This document shows positions 1-6,084 of a stretch of 7,265 nt of DNA, piece by piece (the stretch's first letter is position 1; each line of letters begins with the position of its first letter). The DNA is from Nanobdellati archaeon (GTDB lineage Archaea > EX4484-52 > JAADEF01). Location of the stretch: NCBI GenBank assembly GCA_015521505.1, contig WAOB01000022.1:1-7265 (forward strand), read 5' to 3'. The notes under the pieces were generated by a model. It saw only the letters and a program-made list of their open reading frames with translations, was not told the DNA's origin and did no database searches. The position numbers and the translations under genes were made by a program.

Positions 1-20
1 CAGATGTGTATAAGAGACAG
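1..20 (+). other. Nextera/Tn5 sequencing adapter remnant (artefact)
   Basis: Bases 2-20 are identical to the 19-bp Tn5 mosaic end used in Nextera libraries, and the C before it matches the adapter base on one of the two Nextera arms. It sits exactly at the contig edge and points outward, as untrimmed read-through adapter does. The coiled-coil reading frame continues through it without a stop, so an automatic gene caller would append about six false residues to that protein. It should not be annotated as biology. Confidence 0.97.
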
Positions 21-1025
21 TTTCTTTGCTTTTGAATCCAATAGTTTTTTAATTTGAGTTAGTTTCTGAGGGGAAACTTTTATCGTTTTTTCTAAAACAT
101 GTTCTATTTCTTCTTTAAGTTTTTTCATCTCTCTGATATGTTCTTCTACACTTTCTCTATTCTCCTCTCTTTTGCTTTTTTTCAAATACTCTATTTCATA
201 TTGTAAAAGATTCATCGCTTTTTCATATCTTTTTAAAACATAATCAAATTTTGCTATACTTTTGTTAAATTCGTCATGTTTTAATTCTATAATTTTTTTG
301 GCAAGTTCATCTAGTTTCTTTTTTATGTTGTCTATTTCCTGACTATATGAATCATACTTTTCCATTTTATTTGAAAGTTCTTCATATCTTTGTTCAATCA
401 GTTTTGCAAGTTTCTCATTTATTTTCGCATTTTCTCTATACGATTTTGTTATTTCTTTTATGTCTTTTAATGCCCTTTCAACATCTGCATTTATTTTTGT
501 TACGCTATCTTTAACTTTAACCAGATCTTGGTTTTTTGCATATTCTTCACGAATAATAAGCAATTCCTTATCGATGTTAGATATTCTTTTCTCTATATCT
601 TCATATTTGTCTTTAAATTGTAAGGCGAACTCATTAAGTTCTGGTATCTCTTCTAAAGCCTTTTTAACAAAATCCACAATTTTTTTAATTTCCTCATACT
701 TCTCTGCTAATTCATCAACCTTTTCTATTGTATCCATAATTTCAAGATGTTCAACATATTTTAGATCTTCTAGGTTCCTCAATTTCTCTCTGATATCTTC
801 AGAATTCTTAAGTAGTGCTTTAAGTGCTTTTTCATCTTTGATTTTACCTATAAGAGACCTAACAATTTCAATTTCTTTTTCTATATAGCTTAATCTCCTT
901 TCAAAATCTAATTCCATTATTTTTGTCCTAGATTCAACTTCCCTAACTATCTCTTTTATATCCTTTCTATCTTCGAAAATATCTTTATCCTCTATATCGT
1001 TTCCTTTCAGTATTTTTATTCCCAT
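21..1025 (-). CDS. Long coiled-coil protein, C terminus cut off by contig edge
   Basis: I do not recognise a family. The frame is open from ATG at 1025 to the edge of genomic sequence at 21, giving at least 335 residues and no stop, so the protein is incomplete. It is extremely rich in Glu, Lys, Ile and Leu, with no Cys or Trp and only two prolines (about residues 128 and 319), and hydrophobic residues recur in a heptad-like pattern over nearly the whole length. I infer a mostly continuous coiled coil with a break near residue 128. No signal peptide or membrane segment is visible. An in-frame TTG lies three codons upstream, with a stop further up; ATG at 1025 is preferred because it fits a TATA-like box about 33 bp upstream. 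The gene is divergent from the DHH nuclease gene. Coiled-coil proteins of this composition can be SMC-like arms, cytoskeletal or scaffold proteins; the missing C terminus prevents a choice. Confidence 0.85.
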
Positions 1026-1036
1026 AACCCTCAATC

Positions 1037-1045
1037 TATATATGG
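1037..1045 (+). promoter_or_regulatory. TATA box for the DHH-family gene
   Basis: TATATATGG is centred about 26 bp before the ATG at 1067. This is the standard archaeal TATA-to-start distance, so transcription would begin at or next to the start codon and give a leaderless mRNA. No Shine-Dalgarno sequence is visible before that ATG, which agrees. Confidence 0.6.
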
Positions 1046-1053
1046 TTACATAT

Positions 1054-1063
1054 CAATATATAA
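1054..1063 (-). promoter_or_regulatory. TATA-like box for the coiled-coil gene
   Basis: Read on the minus strand this is TTATATATTG, centred about 33 bp upstream of the ATG at 1025, predicting a leader of only a few bases. It lies inside the same 41-bp divergent spacer as the plus-strand TATA box, and the two boxes are about 8 bp apart, so binding of TBP/TFB to one could hinder the other. This is inferred from sequence only. Confidence 0.45.
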
Positions 1064-1066
1064 TTT

Positions 1067-2392
1067 ATGCTACCTCCAACATTAAGTCGTGCATTAGAAA
1101 AAGGAGCAAAACTAATAGAAGGTAGTGTTTTGGTTATAACACATAAAGATGCTGACGGGATGTTGTCTTACTCTTTATTAAATCATTTAGATAACGTAAA
1201 CTGTATGTTTTTATCACAATTAACAGATAATGTATTGGAAAACATACCTATGGATTTTGATAGTTATGTTTTTGTAGATTTAGGAAACGGTTTTGAAAAA
1301 AAGATATATGAAACATTTAGTTCAAAGAAGGTAATAATTTTAGAACATCATAATCCGGATATTAGAGAGGTTTTTGTTTCAAGTAAGCATCTCAATATAA
1401 ACTCATATTTGTTTGGTATAAACGGAAACAATGAGGTGTCTTCTGCTGGATTGAGTTACTTATTTGTTAAGAAAAAACACCCTTTTACATTTACTAAATA
1501 TTTTTATATTCCTGTTGCAGGAGCATATGGAGATATGCAAGCAAAGGAAGGATTTATAGGACTTAATGCAATATTTCTAAACAATGCTCTTATAAGAAAT
1601 GAGATCTATATTGAAAAGACTTTATCGCTTCCGGGAGTTAATTTAAAACCGCTTCATAAATCATTAAAATTATTTTTTGAGAGTATTGGCATTGAAGTGG
1701 ATACTTCATATATATTGAACACTCTTTCCTCAATAGGCATCACTCCATATAAAATCCATAATATGAAGCGAGTCCCCATCAAGGTAAAAGATCTAACTGA
1801 AGATGAGAAAATAAAATTGGCAACTCATTTAGCTATCTTTTTGAAAGACATGGACATAGAAGAAGAATTTCTCTTTAGAAACAATTATGTTATCAAAGAT
1901 AAATATCTGATAGAAGAGTTTGTAACTCTCGTAAATGCTTGTGTCAAATTAGGAAAAATCAAGGATGGATTAGAATTGATAATTGAGATGAAAGACAAAT
2001 ATGAACTTTATGAGAAATATATACGATTTATAGGTAATGCATTTAATAAGGCGTATCGAACAATGAAAGACAATGCTAGTGATGTTCTTATGTATGTTTT
2101 CGATAAATCAGAGTTAAAGGAAGATTCTCTGACAGGAACTGTAGCAACAATGTTGAATTCAAAACTTGAATCTGAAGTGATTATTGTAGGTTATGATACA
2201 GGAGAGGATATTAAATTTTCGATTAGATCGAAATCAATTGATGTGGGTATGTTAACAAGAACATTTTGTTCAAAACATAAGAATTGTTATGGTAATGGAC
2301 ATACCAATGCAGCTGGAGGAATAATGCCTAAAACAACTTTTTATATATTTGTGGAATATGTTAAAAAGAAGATCTCTTCTCAGGGGAAGTAG
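1067..2392 (+). CDS. DHH/DHHA1-family phosphoesterase, archaeal RecJ/GAN-like
   Basis: A 441-residue protein of the archaeal RecJ-like class, which includes the GINS-associated nuclease GAN, a single-strand 5'-3' exonuclease of the replisome. The N-terminal DHH domain spans roughly residues 18-160: motif I HKDADG at 26-31, motif II VDLG around D71, motif III EHHNP at 93-97, an SSAG motif at 125-128, and motif IV GAYGDMQ with D156. The C-terminal DHHA1 domain carries an FSIRS strand and the substrate-binding GNGHTNAAGG motif at 409-418. All metal-binding Asp and His positions that I can identify are kept; the Asp of the signature DHH is Glu93. Length and domain order are normal for the family. 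Its promoter is a TATA box 26 bp upstream, implying leaderless translation. A nuclease is the likely role, but some relatives are catalytically inactive Cdc45-like replisome subunits or act on RNA or nucleotides, so GAN is a best guess only. Confidence 0.88.
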   Translation: MLPPTLSRALEKGAKLIEGSVLVITHKDADGMLSYSLLNHLDNVNCMFLSQLTDNVLENIPMDFDSYVFVDLGNGFEKKIYETFSSKKVIILEHHNPDIREVFVSSKHLNINSYLFGINGNNEVSSAGLSYLFVKKKHPFTFTKYFYIPVAGAYGDMQAKEGFIGLNAIFLNNALIRNEIYIEKTLSLPGVNLKPLHKSLKLFFESIGIEVDTSYILNTLSSIGITPYKIHNMKRVPIKVKDLTEDEKIKLATHLAIFLKDMDIEEEFLFRNNYVIKDKYLIEEFVTLVNACVKLGKIKDGLELIIEMKDKYELYEKYIRFIGNAFNKAYRTMKDNASDVLMYVFDKSELKEDSLTGTVATMLNSKLESEVIIVGYDTGEDIKFSIRSKSIDVGMLTRTFCSKHKNCYGNGHTNAAGGIMPKTTFYIFVEYVKKKISSQGK

Positions 2393-2440
2393 TTTGTTTG
2401 TGATGATATACGAGACAATACAAGATTAATCTAAGCAATA

Positions 2441-2446
2441 TTTTTT
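2441..2446 (+). terminator. Oligo-T terminator candidate after the DHH gene
   Basis: A run of six T residues lies about 50 bp after the stop codon at 2392 and just before the 3' end of the convergent tRNA gene. Archaeal RNA polymerase terminates at T tracts without a hairpin, so this could end the DHH transcript before it runs antisense through the tRNA. Confidence 0.35.
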
Positions 2447-2455
2447 ATGTGAATT

Positions 2456-2466
2456 AAAAGCAAAAG
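2456..2466 (-). terminator. T-rich terminator candidate after tRNA-Ser
   Basis: On the minus strand the tRNA 3' end is followed at once by CTTTTGCTTTT, two T4 runs. This is a typical archaeal tRNA termination signal. Confidence 0.4.
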
Positions 2467-2550
2467 CGCCGGGGGAGGGATTCGAACCCTCGCTCCCAAA
2501 AGGGAAGTGGATCTCGAGTCCACCGCCATACCAGGCTAGGCGACCCCGGC
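2467..2550 (-). tRNA. tRNA-Ser, anticodon CGA (reads UCG)
   Basis: The minus strand folds into a full class II tRNA. The acceptor stem is GCCGGGG/CCCCGGC, followed by a D arm with GGT, and the anticodon stem GTGGA/TCCAC encloses the loop CTCGAGA, which gives anticodon CGA. The long variable arm is TCCC-TTTT-GGGA and the T arm is GAGGG-TTCGAAT-CCCTC. The long variable arm and discriminator G73 are both serine identity features. CCA is not encoded: the bases after G73 are CTT, so it must be added enzymatically, as is common in archaea. I see no intron. Position 9 is C rather than the usual purine, and the last D-stem pair looks like a T-T mismatch; both are minor departures. A minus-strand TATA-like box lies about 27 bp upstream. 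Confidence 0.97.
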
Positions 2551-2570
2551 ACGTAATCTAAATATGATTA

Positions 2571-2580
2571 TCCTAAATAA
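2571..2580 (-). promoter_or_regulatory. TATA-like box for tRNA-Ser
   Basis: On the minus strand this reads TTATTTAGGA, centred about 26-27 bp before the 5' end of the mature tRNA at 2550. Transcription would start at or very near the tRNA 5' end. Confidence 0.45.
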
Positions 2581-2668
2581 CGCGTGCTTAGCAATATTTA
2601 AAATTCTTTATTTGGTTGATCTGGCCACCGATGAATTTGTGTCTCTTGAGTGTCTTACTAACGCATTG

Positions 2669-2677
2669 ATATTTAAA
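2669..2677 (+). promoter_or_regulatory. TATA box for the DNA ligase gene
   Basis: ATATTTAAA is centred 28 bp before the ligase ATG at 2701, predicting a leaderless message; no Shine-Dalgarno sequence precedes the ATG. The same nine bases occur once more upstream at 2594-2602. The rest of the 2551-2700 spacer shows no convincing gene. Confidence 0.55.
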
Positions 2678-2700
2678 TTTTAATAGGTTTATATCCTAAC

Positions 2701-4674
2701 ATGGTGTTTGATTTTAAAGATATCATTGAGATAATGGAAAAATTAGAAGGCATTTCTTCAAAAATAGAAAAAACTCAAATCCTCATTAATATTCTTAAGA
2801 ACACACCAAAAGAAAATCTTGAATATGTTCTTCTTTTCTTAATGGGAAATATCTATCCAGAACATGTTGAAAAAGAACTAGGTATAAGTCAAAATCTTTT
2901 GATGAAAGCAATGTCAAAAGCGTATGGACACGGGATAGAGGAGATAGAGAGGATGTGGAAAGAGAAAGGAGATTTAGGCAGGATCGCAGAAGAGTTATGT
3001 GAAAAAAGAAAGCAAACGGCTTTGTTATTTTCCTCTCTTACTTTAAGAGAAATTTTTAATGTTCTTAGACAGGCAGCAGATATGGAAGGCGAAGGGAGCA
3101 TAGATAAGAAGATGTCTTTGATTTCTGGTTTGCTCATTAAAGCAAAACCTAAGGAATCAAAATATCTTGTCAGGTTTATCTTAGGCGATATGAGAATTGG
3201 TGTTGCAGAAGGACTTGTTAGAGATGCTATTATAGGAGCATATTTTTCACAATTTTATTGGATTGATATATTTACTTCACAACAGAGTATTACTGAGGAA
3301 ATAATATTAAGATATTGGAAGAATAAAGTATTTTTAATATCAAAAGAAGCAGAACTCTCACATCCTTTGTTTGTTCTGATAAAGAAGATTGCTAAGGAAG
3401 TTAAAGAGATACCCGAGAGAGAAATAGAAAGAATTAGTAGTTTTCATTATTCTAAATTGAAGGCAGATATTGTGATAACCTCTTCTTCAGAGTTAGGTAG
3501 TAGACTGAGACAATCTTATGTGGAGTTAGTTGATGAAGCATATGCATTGATTAATGACATATCTCAAATAGCCTTGATTGCTTATGAAGATGGAGAAGAA
3601 GGGTTGAGAGAGGTTAAACCAGTAATTTTTAGACCTATAAAAGTTATGCTTGCTCAAAAAGTCAACACAATTATTGAAGCATTCAATGTTGTTGGCAAAC
3701 CAGCAGCATTTGAGTATAAGTTTGATGGGTTTAGGGCGCAGATTCATAAGAATAAAGACAAAGTTGTCATTTTCACTAGAAGATTGGAGAATGTTACAAA
3801 ACAATTTCCTGATATTGTCTCCTATATTAAAGAGCATATTAATGCTGAAAACTGCATAATTGAGGGAGAAATAATAGGTTATAACAAGCAAACTAAAGAA
3901 TGGTTACCATTTCAAAAACTTTCTCAAAGGATAAAGAGAAAATATTATATTGAGAAAATCAAAGAGGAAATTCCTGCAATGATTCACTTATTTGATGTTG
4001 TTTATGTTGATGATGAACTTGTTATTAAGAAGCCATTTAAAGACAGAAGAAGGATTTTAGAGCATATTGTTAGAGAAGAAGACTTCAAAGTTATGTTAGC
4101 AAAGCAAATCATAACTGAAGATGTTAAAGAGGCAGAAAGATTTTATAAAGAGTCATTAACTAAAGGCAATGAAGGAATTATGGCTAAAAACCTTAATGCT
4201 CCTTACAAACCAGGTTTGAGAGTGGGAAATATGCTTAAAATCAAACCAACTCTAGAGACATTGGATTTAGTTATTGTGGGGGCAGAATGGGGAGAAGGAA
4301 AGAGAGCAGGATATTTGAGTTCTTATGAGTTAGCATGTTATGATCCCGATACAGGAGAGTTTTTAACAATAGGAAAATTAGGAACAGGGATAAAGGAAAA
4401 ATCTGAAGAAGGCACAAGTTTTGAGGAGTTAACGGAGATACTCAAACCACACATCATTAAAGAAGAAGGAAAGCACGTTGTTATTGAACCTCGTTTAGTT
4501 GTGGAAGTAACTTATGAAGAAATACAAAAATCACCTCACTATACTTCAGGTTTTGCTTTAAGGTTTCCAAGACTTGTTAGAGTGAGAGATGACAAATCAC
4601 CAGAAGAGGCAGATACTTTGGAAAGAGTATATCAGATTTATGAGATGCAAAGAGGTAGAGGTATAAGAGGATAA
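2701..4674 (+). CDS. lig: ATP-dependent DNA ligase (archaeal LigI-like)
   Basis: A replicative and repair DNA ligase that joins nicks with a 5'-phosphate through a lysine-AMP intermediate. The helical DNA-binding domain is N-terminal and includes MRIGVAEG at residues 164-171. The adenylation domain carries motif I KFDGFR, with catalytic Lys340, then motif III EGE at 388-390, the FD of IIIa at 431-432, motif IV EGIMAK at 491-496 and motif V KIKP at 513-516. The OB domain ends with motif VI RFPR (621-624) and RDDK (629-632). All catalytic motifs are present. QTALLF at 105-110 lies where archaeal ligases carry their short PCNA-binding motif, which suggests a link to the sliding clamp (inference). 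At 657 residues it is longer than the usual 550-610, and Lys340 lies some 90 positions later than Lys249 of the Pyrococcus furiosus enzyme. The excess falls at about residues 181-276 in the DNA-binding domain. The stop codon directly abuts that of the convergent ogg gene. Confidence 0.97.
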   Translation: MVFDFKDIIEIMEKLEGISSKIEKTQILINILKNTPKENLEYVLLFLMGNIYPEHVEKELGISQNLLMKAMSKAYGHGIEEIERMWKEKGDLGRIAEELCEKRKQTALLFSSLTLREIFNVLRQAADMEGEGSIDKKMSLISGLLIKAKPKESKYLVRFILGDMRIGVAEGLVRDAIIGAYFSQFYWIDIFTSQQSITEEIILRYWKNKVFLISKEAELSHPLFVLIKKIAKEVKEIPEREIERISSFHYSKLKADIVITSSSELGSRLRQSYVELVDEAYALINDISQIALIAYEDGEEGLREVKPVIFRPIKVMLAQKVNTIIEAFNVVGKPAAFEYKFDGFRAQIHKNKDKVVIFTRRLENVTKQFPDIVSYIKEHINAENCIIEGEIIGYNKQTKEWLPFQKLSQRIKRKYYIEKIKEEIPAMIHLFDVVYVDDELVIKKPFKDRRRILEHIVREEDFKVMLAKQIITEDVKEAERFYKESLTKGNEGIMAKNLNAPYKPGLRVGNMLKIKPTLETLDLVIVGAEWGEGKRAGYLSSYELACYDPDTGEFLTIGKLGTGIKEKSEEGTSFEELTEILKPHIIKEEGKHVVIEPRLVVEVTYEEIQKSPHYTSGFALRFPRLVRVRDDKSPEEADTLERVYQIYEMQRGRGIRG

Positions 4675-5301
4675 TTACTTCAATACCGTTCCAGTTTCCA
4701 TGTACCAAAGATACAGATCAAGTTCACCTAAAGAGAGGTCAATCGTTTTACTCATTCCTTCAAGAGTTTTTTCTATCTCTAAGTACTTGTTTTTAGTTAA
4801 TGTTTTTGGCCTTTCTATAATTCTATATCTTTCTAAAAGATCGATTATATGGTAATCTATAATTGCAACATCGAAAAACCCAACATTTCTTAGGAAATGG
4901 CTCCCTTCTTTATATCCTATACCTTTAATGTTCTTAACTACCCACTCTCTTGCACTTTTTCCAGAGCTGAACTTTTTGAGAATATCCTTTATATTTTTTG
5001 AATATTTTCTTGCCTCCACAATGTATTGTGCTCTTGCTTTTGGAAATCTATGTCCCAATCTGGATAACTCTTCTTCAAGCTTTTGTTGAGAATAAGTTAA
5101 AAACCCTTCATTGATTTCTTTTTGCATAATTATGCTTTTATATGCATTAAAGTTTGCTGTTAATAAACAAAAGCAAAGTTCTTTAAAAACACTTTCGTTG
5201 GTTTTAAAATTTTCCTTAAACTCCTTTTTTCTTTCTTCCACAATATCTCTTATCTTGGGTATGGTTGCTTTTAGATCATAAATTAATTTACTCTCACTCA
5301 T
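4675..5301 (-). CDS. ogg: Ogg2-type 8-oxoguanine DNA glycosylase / AP lyase
   Basis: A base-excision repair enzyme that removes 8-oxoguanine and cuts the abasic strand. Numbered from ATG at 5301 it has 208 residues, the usual Ogg2 size. The helix-hairpin-helix with catalytic Lys131 lies in IKGIGYKEGSHFLRNVG (residues 125-141), followed by the catalytic Asp149 in AIIDYH. These match Lys129 and Asp147 of the Methanocaldococcus enzyme as I recall them. The C terminus is LDLYLWYMETG, then TVLK; a C-terminal Lys is a family feature used to recognise the oxidised base. A GTG at 5310 would add three residues. I prefer ATG at 5301 because it overlaps the upstream peroxiredoxin stop as ATGAGTGA, an 8-nt overlap typical of translational coupling. 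It is the last gene of the membrane protein-PrxQ-Ogg operon, and it converges on the ligase that would finish the repair. Confidence 0.94.
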   Translation of the reverse strand: MSESKLIYDLKATIPKIRDIVEERKKEFKENFKTNESVFKELCFCLLTANFNAYKSIIMQKEINEGFLTYSQQKLEEELSRLGHRFPKARAQYIVEARKYSKNIKDILKKFSSGKSAREWVVKNIKGIGYKEGSHFLRNVGFFDVAIIDYHIIDLLERYRIIERPKTLTKNKYLEIEKTLEGMSKTIDLSLGELDLYLWYMETGTVLK

Positions 5302-5758
5302 GTGCAACACTTTTCAAGAAATTAAGAACTTGCTCTGCATGTCCTTTGGCTTTTACATTCTTCCAAGATTTTATTATGTTAAAGTTTTTATCTATTATAA
5401 AGGTGCTTCTTACTGTGCCTTCTATTTCTTTACCATACAATTTCTTTTTGCCCCATACTCCATACAGCTTAATGGCTTCTTTATCTGGATCAGATAACAA
5501 TATCACTTCCAAGTTATGCTTAGCTATGAACTTTTTATGGCTTTCACAAATATCAGCAGATACACCCACTACAACTGTTTTTAGACTCTTAAACTTCTCT
5601 AATAAGCGAGTAAATTCGATCGCTTCTGTGGTGCATCCAGGTGTGTTATCTTTGGGATAGAAGTAAAGCACCACATACTCATTATCTTTTACTAAATCTT
5701 TTAAACAAACCTCATTTTCAAAAGCATCTTTTAAGCAAAAATCTTTTGCTTTCTCCAT
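5294..5758 (-). CDS. bcp: Peroxiredoxin, PrxQ/Bcp subfamily
   Basis: A cytosolic thiol peroxidase of 154 residues, full length for PrxQ/Bcp, which reduces hydrogen peroxide and organic peroxides. The active site is PKDNTPGCTTEA, with peroxidatic Cys42, the conserved Thr39 three residues before it, Pro35 and the distal Arg117 in GTVRSTF. The common PrxQ resolving cysteine five residues after the peroxidatic one is absent (Ile47). Other cysteines are Cys8, Cys18 and Cys71; Cys71 sits in the helix that holds the alternative resolving cysteine in some PrxQ proteins, though at a different position. The start is ATG at 5758, with a GGTGA ribosome binding site four bases upstream. The gene follows the membrane protein after 9 nt and overlaps ogg by 8 nt, which points to one transcript coupling peroxide removal with repair of oxidised guanine. 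Confidence 0.95.
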   Translation of the reverse strand: MEKAKDFCLKDAFENEVCLKDLVKDNEYVVLYFYPKDNTPGCTTEAIEFTRLLEKFKSLKTVVVGVSADICESHKKFIAKHNLEVILLSDPDKEAIKLYGVWGKKKLYGKEIEGTVRSTFIIDKNFNIIKSWKNVKAKGHAEQVLNFLKSVAHE

Positions 5759-5762
5759 AATT

Positions 5763-5767
5763 TCACC
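5763..5767 (-). promoter_or_regulatory. Ribosome binding site of the peroxiredoxin gene
   Basis: GGTGA follows directly on the TAA stop of the membrane-protein gene, with a 4-nt spacer before ATG 5758. It complements the 3' end of archaeal 16S rRNA. It is the only clear Shine-Dalgarno site in the window, fitting an operon-internal gene, while first genes appear leaderless. Confidence 0.65.
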
Positions 5768-6052
5768 TTATCCAATATTGGCCAAGACAATCAAAACTCC
5801 AAATATCCATGCTAATGTGTTAAAAAAGAAGTATTTCCTTAGATTGGAAATCTCCTTATCTTTGTTTTTAGTATGAAGTTTAGCTTTCACTATAAAATAT
5901 CCTATAAACAACAATAAAAGAAAAGCAACGAATACAAGTTTGATCTCTATGCTGAATACTTTACTTATTTCCCACTCAATTATTCCAATAGCGACTCCGA
6001 GAAAGGAAGAAGTATAGGTAGACAAATCCTCTCTTTCTAATATTTTTTCCAT
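5768..6052 (-). CDS. Small membrane protein of unknown function
   Basis: A 94-residue protein that I do not recognise. Two clear hydrophobic segments lie at about residues 38-55 and 74-91, separated by a strongly basic loop (K56 to K73, eight Lys/Arg/His). By the positive-inside rule that loop faces the cytoplasm and both termini face out. A third, weaker segment at about 17-35 contains Glu26 and Glu28 next to Trp27 and may be an amphipathic or partly buried helix. There are no cysteines, histidine clusters or haem motifs to suggest redox chemistry. It is the first gene of the operon with PrxQ and Ogg2, and its stop codon abuts the PrxQ ribosome binding site. A role in oxidative stress is suggested by position only. 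The ATG at 6052 is the first start in the frame with a plausible promoter. Confidence 0.8.
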   Translation of the reverse strand: MEKILEREDLSTYTSSFLGVAIGIIEWEISKVFSIEIKLVFVAFLLLLFIGYFIVKAKLHTKNKDKEISNLRKYFFFNTLAWIFGVLIVLANIG

Positions 6053-6070
6053 AGTGTTTATTTAAGAAGT

Positions 6071-6080
6071 AATTTTAAAA
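6071..6080 (-). promoter_or_regulatory. Possible TATA box for the membrane protein-PrxQ-ogg operon
   Basis: On the minus strand this reads TTTTAAAATT, centred about 23-24 bp before ATG 6052, slightly closer than ideal. It lies in the 32-bp gap after the stop codon of the broken upstream gene. If real, the operon has its own promoter and does not depend on the broken gene. Confidence 0.3.
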
Positions 6081-6084
6081 TGTT

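Noticed and set aside
460..888. Plus-strand frame of 142 codons, very rich in Ser, Leu, Phe and Ile
   Set aside because: It lies wholly antisense to the coiled-coil gene. Its Ser/Leu/Phe bias is what the complement of Glu/Lys-rich codons gives, and it has no promoter of its own.
2611..2630. Short resemblance of GGTTGATCTGGCC to the start of archaeal 16S rRNA
   Set aside because: Similarity covers only about ten bases and nothing after it follows the rRNA; most likely chance.
2604..2670. Possible C/D-box small RNA between tRNA-Ser and the ligase gene
   Set aside because: CGATGAA at 2629-2635 only partly fits a C box, and no CUGA D box occurs at a suitable distance.
3526..3891. Minus-strand frame of 121 codons inside the ligase gene, plus shorter overlapping frames
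   Set aside because: These are antisense or out-of-frame to a clearly functional ligase and show no recognisable domain.
5265..5660. Plus-strand frames opposite the peroxiredoxin and ogg genes
   Set aside because: The minus strand here carries two well-conserved enzymes with intact active sites; the plus-strand frames have no family features.
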